Shown here in pieces: positions 1 to 6,599 of a stretch of DNA of 11,252 nucleotides (within the stretch, counting starts at the first letter, position 1; each line of letters begins with the position of its first letter). Both the position numbers and the translations under genes were made by a program. The notes beneath the pieces were generated by a model that worked only from the letters and a program-made list of their open reading frames with translations, ran no database searches and was not told the DNA's origin. The DNA is from Chloroflexota bacterium (GTDB taxonomy: Bacteria > Chloroflexota > Anaerolineae > Anaerolineales > UBA4823): the NCBI GenBank assembly GCA_012798185.1, contig JAAZNS010000071.1:1-11252 (forward strand). The letters are read 5' to 3'.

Positions 1-50
1 ACCAAATCTACGATATCGATGCGCGCTTTAATTTCATCAATTGTGGACAT
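1..50 (-). CDS. dnaG: DNA primase DnaG, N-terminal fragment (cut by window edge)
   Basis: Reading the minus strand from the ATG at 50-48 gives MSTIDEIKARIDIVDLV, which continues out of the window. A start of the type M-S-x-I-D-E-I-K-x-R-x-D-I-V-D is characteristic of bacterial DnaG primases, where it precedes the zinc-binding domain; primase makes RNA primers at the replication fork. Only 16 complete codons are visible, so the zinc finger and TOPRIM domains cannot be checked. No clear Shine-Dalgarno sequence precedes the ATG, but a good promoter lies just upstream. The gene follows folP on the same strand, 64 bases after the folP stop. The identification rests on the N-terminal motif alone. 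Confidence 0.72.
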   Translation of the reverse strand, partial: MSTIDEIKARIDIVDL

Positions 51-88
51 GGAAAAAAGTGATTAGTGGTCGATAATATGTGATTAGA

Positions 89-117
89 ATTGTAATAAAG
101 AATATATCTCTTGTCTA
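89..117 (-). promoter_or_regulatory. Probable sigma-70-type promoter for dnaG
   Basis: On the minus strand the sequence reads TAGACA (117-112), a 17-base spacer, then TACAAT (94-89). Each box matches five of six consensus bases. Transcription would start near position 82, about 32 bases before the dnaG ATG. The -35 box overlaps the folP stop codon (117-115), so dnaG can be expressed independently of the folate genes. Confidence 0.5.
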
Positions 118-1023
118 ACGGCGGATAATCGCATCGGTCATGCGGGCAACACGGACGGTTTGTTCAACATCGTGAACGCGTATTATATCAGCCCCTCTCA
201 CAATGCTCACTGCTGCAGCAGCTAAGCTTCCTTCCAATCTTTGATCGGGGGGTAAATTCAAGGTATATCCAATAAAGGACTTTCTTGAAGTACCGCATAA
301 TATTGGATATCCAAGGGCGCGAATTTCCGGCAGCCGGTCGACCAGCTCCAAGTTTTGTTCCACAGTTTTACCAAAACCAACTCCCGGGTCTAAAATGATC
401 TGCTCATCGGGGATTCCGGCTTGATGGGCAATTTCAACACTTTCCATTAGTTCATTGCAAATATCCATAATCAGGTCGTCATAGGGTATTCCAACATAAC
501 GCCCGCCAAGCTTTTCCCTAATTTCTGCATGAACCCAGGAACTGCGGTTATGCATTAAAATAACAGGGGCATGATTTTTCGCTGCCACACCCGCCAGTTC
601 AGAATCGGCATGCAAACCCCAAATATCATTCACAATCTGGGCTCCGCATTGCAGAGCAGCTTCAGCTACCTGGGCTTTGTAGGTATCAACCGATACCAGC
701 ACATCCAATTCCTGTGTGATCGCCCGAATAGAGGGAATAACCCGCGCCAATTCTTGTTCTAATGTAGCCGGTTGAGCTCCAGGGCGGGTGCTTTCCCCGC
801 CAATATCCAGAATATCAACTCCTAAATCCACAAAGTGCCGTGCCTGCATTAACGCTCTCTCTACGAAATTTGTTTCTGAAATATTTTGCGCTTGAAGCGT
901 TAATAATCCATCCCCAGAAAAACTATCCGGCGTAACATTAATAATACCCATTACATAAGTGCGCGCCCCCCAAATTAGTTTATGCTTTCCAATGGATAAT
1001 TCATTCGAAATAAGTGAAGTCAT
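115..1023 (-). CDS. folP: Dihydropteroate synthase
   Basis: FolP condenses 6-hydroxymethyl-7,8-dihydropterin pyrophosphate with p-aminobenzoate to give dihydropteroate in cytosolic folate synthesis; it is the sulfonamide target. The 302-residue product carries the family signatures in order: MGIINVTPDSF (25-35) with the metal-binding Asn29, DIGGESTRPGA (73-83), VNDIWG (131-136), LDPGVGFGKT (211-220) with Lys219, GTSRKSFIG (244-252), and a C-terminal IRVHDV (281-286) whose Arg and His contact pyrophosphate. The length is slightly above the roughly 280 usual for the family because of an insertion around 160-185. The ATG at 1023 has only a weak AGG upstream, but the protein begins at the expected distance from the first motif. 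It lies 72 bases after the small hypothetical gene and belongs to the minus-strand cluster with folK, which supplies its substrate. Confidence 0.97.
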   Translation of the reverse strand: MTSLISNELSIGKHKLIWGARTYVMGIINVTPDSFSGDGLLTLQAQNISETNFVERALMQARHFVDLGVDILDIGGESTRPGAQPATLEQELARVIPSIRAITQELDVLVSVDTYKAQVAEAALQCGAQIVNDIWGLHADSELAGVAAKNHAPVILMHNRSSWVHAEIREKLGGRYVGIPYDDLIMDICNELMESVEIAHQAGIPDEQIILDPGVGFGKTVEQNLELVDRLPEIRALGYPILCGTSRKSFIGYTLNLPPDQRLEGSLAAAAVSIVRGADIIRVHDVEQTVRVARMTDAIIRR

Positions 1024-1095
1024 AGATTGCCTGTTAGGCTGTTTGTTTATATTTCGGTCATCTAAACCATCGATTGATACCCGAGAAGGAAATTT

Positions 1096-1521
1096 TTACA
1101 CAATCTGGGTTAATGGTCTGCTCAACCATTTTTCTGCTTCTTCCAATCCGGTGAATATGCTTAACTCCAATCCCCCGGGGCTGATCAGTGCTGCAATTTC
1201 TTCCATGGATTTTCGAGTTTTCTCGTTTGCCACAACCACTGCCAATCGGATATTACGCGCCGACGGGTCGCCGGCTAATTCGACTGCCACGTTGATCGCC
1301 TCGGCAGGTATTTCAGCGATTTTCCTTAAGTCGTATAAATTCCTGGTTAATCGATCCGAATCCAATAAATGTTCTAGTGAAAATGCCCGCCAATGGGCAA
1401 GCGTCTCTTTGGAAACATCGGTGAAGGTGTAATGCATACCGCCATCCGAACGCCGATGGACAGTGTACCCGATTTTGGGATTTGGCGTCCAATTAAGTGG
1501 TTTTAAATTTGTTTCCGACAT
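1096..1521 (-). CDS. Small hypothetical protein with STAS/SpoIIAA-like features
   Basis: A 141-residue soluble protein of unknown function. No enzyme motif or transmembrane segment is visible. The middle and C-terminal parts alternate predicted strands and helices: NLYDLRKI (61-68), then IRLAVVVANEKTRKSMEEIAA (91-111), then LELSIFTGLEEAEKWL (118-133). This layout resembles small STAS or SpoIIAA-like proteins, where a final strand is followed by 'F-x-x-x-x-E-A-x-x-W-L'. The resemblance is by pattern only. A TTG at 1527 could start two codons earlier, but the ATG at 1521 lies seven bases after an AAGAGG ribosome site (minus strand), so ATG is chosen. It sits between folK and folP, yet nothing in it suggests a folate enzyme; it may act as a small regulator or binding protein. 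Confidence 0.8.
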   Translation of the reverse strand: MSETNLKPLNWTPNPKIGYTVHRRSDGGMHYTFTDVSKETLAHWRAFSLEHLLDSDRLTRNLYDLRKIAEIPAEAINVAVELAGDPSARNIRLAVVVANEKTRKSMEEIAALISPGGLELSIFTGLEEAEKWLSRPLTQIV

Positions 1522-1555
1522 GTCCAAACCTCTTCTTTTTATCTAATTATTTTTC

Positions 1556-1598
1556 GTGAGGCATGGAAACGTATATCCCTTCTGATTTATTGCCTCGC
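1556..1598. repeat. Imperfect inverted repeat upstream of the small hypothetical gene
   Basis: GTGAGGCA (1556-1563) can pair with TGCCTCGC (1591-1598), with one G-T pair, around a 27-base loop. It lies between folK and the small hypothetical gene. No run of T follows on the minus strand, so it is not an intrinsic terminator. It could be an operator or a leader hairpin, or chance. Confidence 0.3.
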
Positions 1599-1625
1599 AC
1601 TAATACCCTTGCGATTTGGGCAAAT

Positions 1626-1631
1626 ATTATA
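1626..1631 (-). promoter_or_regulatory. Possible -10 element for the small hypothetical gene
   Basis: The minus strand reads a perfect TATAAT at 1631-1626, just downstream of the folK stop. No convincing -35 box is found 16-18 bases upstream. It would place a start near 1619 and leave roughly 100 bases of leader containing the inverted repeat at 1556-1598. Confidence 0.28.
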
Positions 1632-1649
1632 CTATCATAATTTAGCTGA

Positions 1650-2147
1650 TTAGGGGGATACTTTTTTTACCTCATCCATATCGATTTTTCTTAATAATTG
1701 CCGAATTGACTTGCCTAAAATTGGATGGATCATATCAGGTGCAATATCGGTTAAGGGTGCCAATACAAAAGCTCGCTTAGGTATTTCTGGATGGGGGATT
1801 GTTAAAGCGGGTGTTTCTAAGATCAGATCATCAAAAAATAGGATATCCATATCCACCAGGCGTGGTCCATATTTAAAAGATGGGATTCTACCCAGGCTGA
1901 CTTCGCATTGTTTTAAATAGGCTAGTAAATCCAAAGGGTTCAGTTTGGTTTGGGTTTTGACAACCTGGTTAAGAAAATCCGGCTGGTTGGAATATCCCCA
2001 GGGTTTCGTTTCATAAATTGGCGAAGCCTCAAGTAGTATTACTTGCGGTGATAAAGCATTACGGGCAGCAGCCAGGTTTTTCTTTCGGTTGCCTAAATTC
2101 GTCCCTAAACCAATATAAACGATATGCTGAGCATTTGAATTATTCAC
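1650..2147 (-). CDS. folK: 6-hydroxymethyl-7,8-dihydropterin pyrophosphokinase (HPPK)
   Basis: FolK transfers pyrophosphate from ATP to 6-hydroxymethyl-dihydropterin, making the substrate of FolP. The 165-residue protein shows YIGLGTNLGNR near the N-terminus, SPIYETKPWGYSNQPDFLNQV (42-62), the hallmark GPRLVDMDIL (94-103) whose Asp99 and Asp101 bind the two magnesium ions, and the closing IPHPEIPKRAFVLAPL (117-132). Length is typical for a stand-alone HPPK. The frame is open to an upstream ATG at 2195, but those 16 extra residues lie inside the thiolase gene and are not family-like. The GTG at 2147 overlaps the thiolase stop (GTGA, 2147-2144) and has GAAAGAG just upstream, so it is the better start and implies translational coupling. 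Its pairing with a thiolase is not explained by a shared pathway. Confidence 0.95.
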   Translation of the reverse strand: MNNSNAQHIVYIGLGTNLGNRKKNLAAARNALSPQVILLEASPIYETKPWGYSNQPDFLNQVVKTQTKLNPLDLLAYLKQCEVSLGRIPSFKYGPRLVDMDILFFDDLILETPALTIPHPEIPKRAFVLAPLTDIAPDMIHPILGKSIRQLLRKIDMDEVKKVSP

Positions 2148-3280
2148 TGAACTCTTTCCACAATGGTAGCTGTAGCCATGCCGTGCCCGATACACATGGT
2201 TTGTAATCCATATTTTCCCTGGATTCGTTGTAATTCATTTAATAATTTTGTCATCAGCACTGCACCGGTAGCACCCAGGGGATGCCCTAGGGCGATGGCA
2301 CCGCCGTGAGGATTAACTTTTTCCATATCCGGTTGAAATTCCTTTTCCCAAGCCAACACTACCGAAGCGAATGCTTCGTTTATTTCGATGACATCCATAT
2401 CGTGCAGGGTCAATCCAGCCCGCTGAAGGACCTGCCGGGTTGCGGGGATGGGACCATCGAGCATGATTACCGGGTCGGACCCAACCACGGTGCGGGCGGT
2501 CACACGCGCGATGGGAGATAAATTATACACGCCTACTGCTTTAATGGATGCAACAACCAATGCAGCACACCCATCGCTTATCTGGCTGGCATTCCCTGCG
2601 GTAATTACCCCGCCATCTTTGAAAACAGGTTTCAATTCTGCCATCTTCTTGCGATCAGGCGGCATGCGTACACCTTCATCGGTAGTGACCAATTTTCCAT
2701 CAGGCCTTTGAATGGGCAAAATTTGACTTTCGAAGATTCCAGTCTGGATGGCGTTCATCGCGCGTAGGTGACTTCGATAGCTATAATCATCTAATGCTTC
2801 CCGTGAAATCTGCCATTTCTCGGCAATCATTTCGGCGCTTACCCCTTGATTCACCAGCGGATAAGGAAAATCGGCTGGCCATTCAGCCGGCCAATCACTG
2901 CCGATTGTTTGATGCGACATCATTTCCGTGCCACCGGCGATCACAATATCCATATCTCCGCTGAGGATTGCCTGGCAGGCGAAATGTAATGCCTGCTGGC
3001 TCGAACCGCACATTCGGTTGAGCGTCACAGCAGGGGTTTCTACCGGGAAACCGGCTTTCAACGCTGCCAGCCGGGCAAGATTTGCACCTTGATCCCCTAA
3101 TGGGGTGACACACCCCCACACCACATCATCGACATGGCAAGGGTCGATGCCGGCGCGGCGCACAGCTTCTTGTAATATCAATGCTGTTAAATTAACCGGC
3201 GTGAGCGGCGCCAGGCTGCCGGTTATTTTCCCCACCCCCACCGGCGAACGCACTGCAGAAATAATATAGACTTCAATCAT
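2144..3280 (-). CDS. Acetyl-CoA C-acetyltransferase / thiolase family protein
   Basis: A thiolase of 378 residues that either condenses two acetyl-CoA to acetoacetyl-CoA or cleaves 3-ketoacyl-CoA. All catalytic elements are present: nucleophilic Cys91 in NRMCGSSQQALHF, GGTEMMS (116-122), GNAS (229-232), NEAFA (301-305) with Asn301, GGAIALGHPLGATGA (326-340) with His333, and Cys363 in CIGHGM. The CGSSQQA form around the nucleophile is closer to FadA-type 3-ketoacyl-CoA thiolases, including actinobacterial lipid-degrading ones, than to the classical biosynthetic enzyme, where CASG is usual. Substrate length cannot be read from sequence. The ATG at 3280 has a GGAGAG site a few bases upstream. 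It is the first gene of the minus-strand cluster and overlaps folK by four bases. Confidence 0.95.
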   Translation of the reverse strand: MIEVYIISAVRSPVGVGKITGSLAPLTPVNLTALILQEAVRRAGIDPCHVDDVVWGCVTPLGDQGANLARLAALKAGFPVETPAVTLNRMCGSSQQALHFACQAILSGDMDIVIAGGTEMMSHQTIGSDWPAEWPADFPYPLVNQGVSAEMIAEKWQISREALDDYSYRSHLRAMNAIQTGIFESQILPIQRPDGKLVTTDEGVRMPPDRKKMAELKPVFKDGGVITAGNASQISDGCAALVVASIKAVGVYNLSPIARVTARTVVGSDPVIMLDGPIPATRQVLQRAGLTLHDMDVIEINEAFASVVLAWEKEFQPDMEKVNPHGGAIALGHPLGATGAVLMTKLLNELQRIQGKYGLQTMCIGHGMATATIVERVQ

Positions 3281-3417
3281 CTCGCTCTCCGGGAAGAAGG
3301 TTATTTCTCAGTATTATTTAAATTAAGCATACCACCAATATGAGCATTTAGGAAATTGTTGAAAACCACTACCTTCGAAAAATATTGGCTGGATAAATAA
3401 TGTCATTAGAACATACA

Positions 3418-3446
3418 TTGCAAAAATCTTCGCCGGGCGCTAAAAT
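3418..3446 (+). promoter_or_regulatory. Probable promoter of the GH1 glycosidase gene
   Basis: TTGCAA (3418-3423), a 17-base spacer, then TAAAAT (3441-3446). The boxes match the sigma-70 consensus at four and five of six positions. The start would be near 3453. This lies inside the longest possible GH1 reading frame (from 3400) and therefore argues for the later ATG at 3490. Confidence 0.45.
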
Positions 3447-3489
3447 GAGCACAGATATTATCGATAATAATTATTTCAAGGAGCTTTGC

Positions 3490-4821
3490 ATGGCGAAGGC
3501 AACCTTTACATTTCCTTCTGGGTTTCTTTGGGGAACAGCGACTGCCGCTCACCAGGTGGAAGGCAATAACACCAATAATACCTGGTGGGCGTGGGAACAA
3601 GAAACCGGACATATTCTGAACGGCGATAAATCGGGATTGGCTTGCGATTGGTGGGGCGGGCGCTGGCGCGAGGATTTTGAACGTGCCGCTGAATGCCGTC
3701 AGAATAGCCACCGTTTCTCTATCGAATGGAGCCGGGTGCAGCCAGCGCCCGATCGATGGGACGAATATGCCCTAGAGCATTACCGAGACATGGCACGCGG
3801 GCTCATCGAACGCCATATGACTCCAATGGCTACCCTGCATCATTTTTCTGATCCAATCTGGCTGGCTGAGATGGGAAGCTGGGAAATTGATGACATTGTT
3901 AAATATTTCGAAGCCTTCGTCCGTAAAACCGTGGAAGCGCTAAAAGAGTATATTTCAGCATGGGTTACCATCAATGAACCCAATATTTTTGCTGCCCTGG
4001 CATATCAGCAAGGTCAATTCCCGCCCGGGAAAAAAGATTTTGCATCAGCCAGAAAGGTAATCATGAATTTACTGAAAGCACATGCTACTGCCTACCGTGT
4101 GATTCACCAGATTCAGCCGCAGGCACAGGTGGGTATTGCTCCTCAATATTTGAGCATCCATCCGAAGAAACCTTGGTCACCGCTCGATCGTTGGACAGCA
4201 GGGTTGATGAATAATGTAATGAATGAGGCTATCCCTCGAACAATTCGAACAGGCATATTGACCCTGCCCGGAATGCGCAGGCAATTGGTTGAAGTTAAAA
4301 ACACGTGGGATTTCATCGGCATTCAATATTACACCCGCGAATATATCAACTTCGATCTAGGTAAAGCCAGCGACCTGTTCATTCACCGCTCTTACCGAGA
4401 GGAAGCCGAAAAAAGCGATGGTAACTGGCTGGCGAATGAACCGGAAGGGATGTTTGAAGCTTTAAAATGGGGACAACAATTCAATATCCCCATAATCATC
4501 ACTGAAAATGGGGTCAACGATAAAGACGACCACCTCCGGCCGCGCTACCTTATCCAGCACCTTCATCAGGTTTGGCGGGCGATAAATTTCAACATTCCTG
4601 TGAAAGGTTATTATCACTGGTCTTTAGTAGATAATTTTGAATGGGAGCGGGGCTGGACACAGCGTTTTGGTTTATGGGAGTTGGATATCGAAACCCAGGC
4701 GCGACGAAAACGCCCCAGTGTGGATTTGTACGCTGAAATATGCCGGCAAAATGGCATCTCTTCCGATATCGTTGCCCATTATGCTCCTCAACTTTTAGCA
4801 AAGCTTTTCCCGGATGAATGA
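3490..4821 (+). CDS. Glycoside hydrolase family 1 beta-glycosidase
   Basis: A retaining beta-glycosidase, most likely beta-glucosidase or beta-galactosidase, probably cytoplasmic since there is no signal peptide. The 443-residue protein has the family opening FPSGFLWGTATAAHQVEG (8-25), TINEPN (160-165) with acid/base Glu163, ITENG (337-341) with nucleophile Glu339, and the sugar-binding WSLVDNFEWERGW (377-389) with Glu384 and Trp385. The usual 'TLxHWxxP' is TLHHFSDP here (115-122), with Phe replacing Trp. Length is near the family norm of about 450. The frame is open from an ATG at 3400, but the ATG at 3490 follows an AAGGAG site (3478-3483) by six bases and gives a protein starting at the family motif. 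The gene is divergent from the thiolase and overlaps the next gene by four bases. Confidence 0.95.
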   Translation: MAKATFTFPSGFLWGTATAAHQVEGNNTNNTWWAWEQETGHILNGDKSGLACDWWGGRWREDFERAAECRQNSHRFSIEWSRVQPAPDRWDEYALEHYRDMARGLIERHMTPMATLHHFSDPIWLAEMGSWEIDDIVKYFEAFVRKTVEALKEYISAWVTINEPNIFAALAYQQGQFPPGKKDFASARKVIMNLLKAHATAYRVIHQIQPQAQVGIAPQYLSIHPKKPWSPLDRWTAGLMNNVMNEAIPRTIRTGILTLPGMRRQLVEVKNTWDFIGIQYYTREYINFDLGKASDLFIHRSYREEAEKSDGNWLANEPEGMFEALKWGQQFNIPIIITENGVNDKDDHLRPRYLIQHLHQVWRAINFNIPVKGYYHWSLVDNFEWERGWTQRFGLWELDIETQARRKRPSVDLYAEICRQNGISSDIVAHYAPQLLAKLFPDE

Positions 4822-5723
4822 CTATTATGACAGAATTAGACTGGAACAATCCCGAAAAAATAGTGGTTTGCCGCCCGGCTTTACCCAAAGACGGCGCAGA
4901 TGTCATTGAACTCACACGAACTATCTGTGATGGGCATGATTATATCCCCACTGTGTGGGAAGAATGGCTTGAAGATATGGATGGATTATTGGCTGTAGCC
5001 GAGTATGGAGGCAAAACAATCGGTTTGGGCAAACTCACCAAACTGGCTGAGAATCAATGGTGGCTGGAAGGGCTGCGTGTTCATCCTGGTTATCAGGGAA
5101 GGCGTATCGGCTCTTATATTATGGAATATCTTTATAAGCATTGGGAAAGCAATGCTGGAGGTATTGTCCGCCTGGCTACCGCATCTTACCGTTTGTCGGT
5201 TCAACATTTATGCGATCGGTATGGCTTTAAAAAAATAGGTGAATTTTCTGAATTCAACGCTGCAACGATTTCCAATGGTGCTTCTGCGGAACAGATTGGT
5301 TTTTTACCCGTTAAAACAGGCCAGGAATCACAGGCGGCAGAATTTGCATGCAAAAGCCAATCCTTAAATATCGGTTCCGGGCTAGTAGACCTGGGTTACC
5401 GTTGGCTGACGCCGGTTCCATCGCTAATTTCTGATGCAATCAAACAAGGCAATGCCTGGTGGTGGCATAAAAATCAAGGCTTGTTATTAACCATAGGTTG
5501 GTGGGAAGACAATCAGCAACCCATTCACCGAATTTCTCTTATCGCCTGTCAGTTGAAAGATTTACCCCGTATGTTAAACGATACTCGCTGTTTGGCAGGT
5601 GCACTGGGTTACGACCAAATTGGATGGGTTGCTTCTCTCCATTCCGAACTCCAGCCAACTTTGCATGCTTGCGGCTTTAATCGAGACTGGGAAGATGCGG
5701 TTTTTGTATATGAGAAATCATAG
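4818..5723 (+). CDS. GNAT N-acetyltransferase with a second, GNAT-like C-terminal half
   Basis: A 301-residue protein. Residues 17-142 form a recognisable GNAT domain: VVCRPALPKD at the start, LAVAEYGGKTIGLGKL (58-73), and the acetyl-CoA loop EGLRVHPGYQGRRIG (84-98), followed by LCDRYGFKKIGEF (131-143). The pyrophosphate-binding loop reads QGRRIG, with Arg where the central Gly usually sits. 'EGLRVHP' is reminiscent of the NAT16 (histidine acetyltransferase-like) group, a weak hint only. The C-terminal half (about 155-301) ends HACGFNRDWEDAVFVYEKS, which looks like the tail of a second, degenerate GNAT fold lacking a visible acetyl-CoA loop. The start ATG overlaps the GH1 stop (ATGA), implying translational coupling; an in-frame ATG at 4827 is an alternative. 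Substrate unknown. Confidence 0.85.
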   Translation: MTIMTELDWNNPEKIVVCRPALPKDGADVIELTRTICDGHDYIPTVWEEWLEDMDGLLAVAEYGGKTIGLGKLTKLAENQWWLEGLRVHPGYQGRRIGSYIMEYLYKHWESNAGGIVRLATASYRLSVQHLCDRYGFKKIGEFSEFNAATISNGASAEQIGFLPVKTGQESQAAEFACKSQSLNIGSGLVDLGYRWLTPVPSLISDAIKQGNAWWWHKNQGLLLTIGWWEDNQQPIHRISLIACQLKDLPRMLNDTRCLAGALGYDQIGWVASLHSELQPTLHACGFNRDWEDAVFVYEKS

Positions 5724-5735
5724 TTAAGATGGATA

Positions 5736-5744
5736 TGGTATAAT
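5736..5744 (+). promoter_or_regulatory. Extended -10 promoter for tRNA-Ser
   Basis: TGGTATAAT is a perfect TATAAT (5739-5744) with an extended TGn motif. No strong -35 box lies at the expected distance, which an extended -10 can tolerate. The start would be near 5751, about 30 bases before the mature tRNA, and just after the stop codon of the GNAT gene. Confidence 0.5.
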
Positions 5745-5781
5745 CCCGTCCGCTGGAAGAAATAGCCGTTTGGCATTGATA

Positions 5782-5868
5782 GGAGAGGTCGCGTAGTTTG
5801 GCCTAGCGCGCACGCCTGGAGAGCGTGTTCACCGAAAGGTGACGAGGGTTCAAATCCCTCCCTCTCCG
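5782..5868 (+). tRNA. tRNA-Ser (anticodon GGA)
   Basis: A complete class II tRNA. The acceptor stem is GGAGAGG (5782-5788) with CCTCTCC (5861-5867) and discriminator G at 5868. The anticodon stem is CACGC/GCGTG (5811-5815, 5823-5827) around loop CTGGAGA, giving anticodon GGA at 5818-5820, which reads UCC and UCU. A long variable arm with CACC-GAAA-GGTG is typical of serine tRNAs. The T arm is GAGGG-TTCAAAT-CCCTC (5844-5860). The 3' CCA is not encoded; GCT follows the acceptor stem. Confidence 0.96.
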
Positions 5869-5876
5869 CTCTAAAG

Positions 5877-5911
5877 AAAAAGGACTGCCTTTTCGAGAAC
5901 AGTCCTTTTTT
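5877..5911 (+). terminator. Intrinsic terminator after tRNA-Ser, probably bidirectional
   Basis: AAAAAGGACTG (5877-5887) pairs with CAGTCCTTTTT (5900-5910), ending in a T run. The 5' arm is preceded by an A-rich stretch, so the minus strand also has a T-rich tail. The hairpin can therefore end both the tRNA transcript and the converging gene that stops at 5931. Confidence 0.88.
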
Positions 5912-5930
5912 CATCGAGTGGAATATTGAT

Positions 5931-6350
5931 TTAGGTAAGGTAAATCATCATCCCAGCTACTCGGATTGTCCGGTAAATAATAAAGGCTAATAACGCATTG
6001 AAAATAATATACACCAGCAGCTGCGCCCTGCCTTTTTTCTTCTTAGTCACCGCATAGGCAGCTGGCAGTACCAGAGCGCTAACTGCGCCAAATAAGATAT
6101 GGATCGGCTGAGCAAGCTGAACAGGAGGTTCCCATTTAGGTCCGGCTAAGTATAGAAATACACCCATCAGTCCATGCAGGATAATTAACCCTTCCTGTAA
6201 AAGCAACGCTCCCCAATATTCTCCATCTACACCCTGCTTTTTGAAATATCGCCACAATCCCCATAATGCCATAATAATGGCATAATACCCAGATGTATTA
6301 CCCAGCCAGCCGTGGATTTGAATGATTGCATTTTCTACTTGTGTTCCCAT
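5931..6350 (-). CDS. Small four-helix membrane protein of unknown function
   Basis: A 139-residue protein with four hydrophobic segments at roughly 20-36, 46-69, 82-101 and 110-136, so it is very likely an integral inner-membrane protein. No enzyme or transporter family is recognised. Three histidines sit at membrane borders or inside helices next to small residues: His13 (IHGWLG), His59 (LHGLMG) and His84 (IHILFG). The repeated H-x-x-x-G spacing hints at haem, quinone or metal contact, but that is speculation. Lys-rich VTKKKKGR (101-108) between helices 3 and 4 is probably cytoplasmic. The ATG at 6350 is preceded by GGGAG about nine bases upstream (minus strand). It is transcribed convergently towards tRNA-Ser and divergently from surE, so it is probably a single-gene unit. 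Confidence 0.82.
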   Translation of the reverse strand: MGTQVENAIIQIHGWLGNTSGYYAIIMALWGLWRYFKKQGVDGEYWGALLLQEGLIILHGLMGVFLYLAGPKWEPPVQLAQPIHILFGAVSALVLPAAYAVTKKKKGRAQLLVYIIFNALLAFIIYRTIRVAGMMIYLT

Positions 6351-6530
6351 TCGATAATTCTCCCAAATCGATGATTGATATCAAAACCATTGCACGAAAG
6401 AAATTACAATACTACTCAGATTATGGCAGGAAAGCTCCACTTTTGAGATCATTCGGAAGCTCACCCAAGTTATTCAAGAAATTACACAATAAACAGCATG
6501 ATAATACCATAAACCTGTCATTTTCTAGAA

Positions 6531-6574
6531 TTGACACAAATCACCTAAATGCAACAAATTCACCAAGTTATAAT
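6531..6574 (+). promoter_or_regulatory. Possible promoter elements for surE
   Basis: A perfect TTGACA lies at 6531-6536 and a perfect TATAAT at 6569-6574, but they are 32 bases apart and cannot form one promoter. TTGACA has only a weak partner 17 bases on (ACAAAT, 6554-6559). TATAAT lacks a -35 box and would start transcription close to the ribosome site at 6586-6589. Either may be used. The rest of the 249-base gap (6351-6599) shows no convincing gene or hairpin. Confidence 0.33.
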
Positions 6575-6599
6575 TACTAAATTATGGAGAAACAATAAT

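Noticed and set aside
2148..2195. Sixteen extra N-terminal residues of FolK
   Set aside because: They fall inside the thiolase gene and are not family-like; the GTG at 2147 overlaps the thiolase stop and fits better.
2895..3119. Minus-strand frame in another phase inside the thiolase gene
   Set aside because: Shadow of the thiolase coding sequence; composition rich in Arg, Cys and Pro and no motif.
3400..3489. N-terminal extension of the GH1 protein from an ATG at 3400
   Set aside because: No ribosome site before 3400, a promoter-like sequence lies inside the extension, and the ATG at 3490 has an ideal AAGGAG and matches the family start.
6371..6580. Possible small plus-strand gene in the gap before surE (frame also open from 6326)
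   Set aside because: No Shine-Dalgarno site, low-complexity residue make-up, no recognisable motif, and it overlaps the surE control region.
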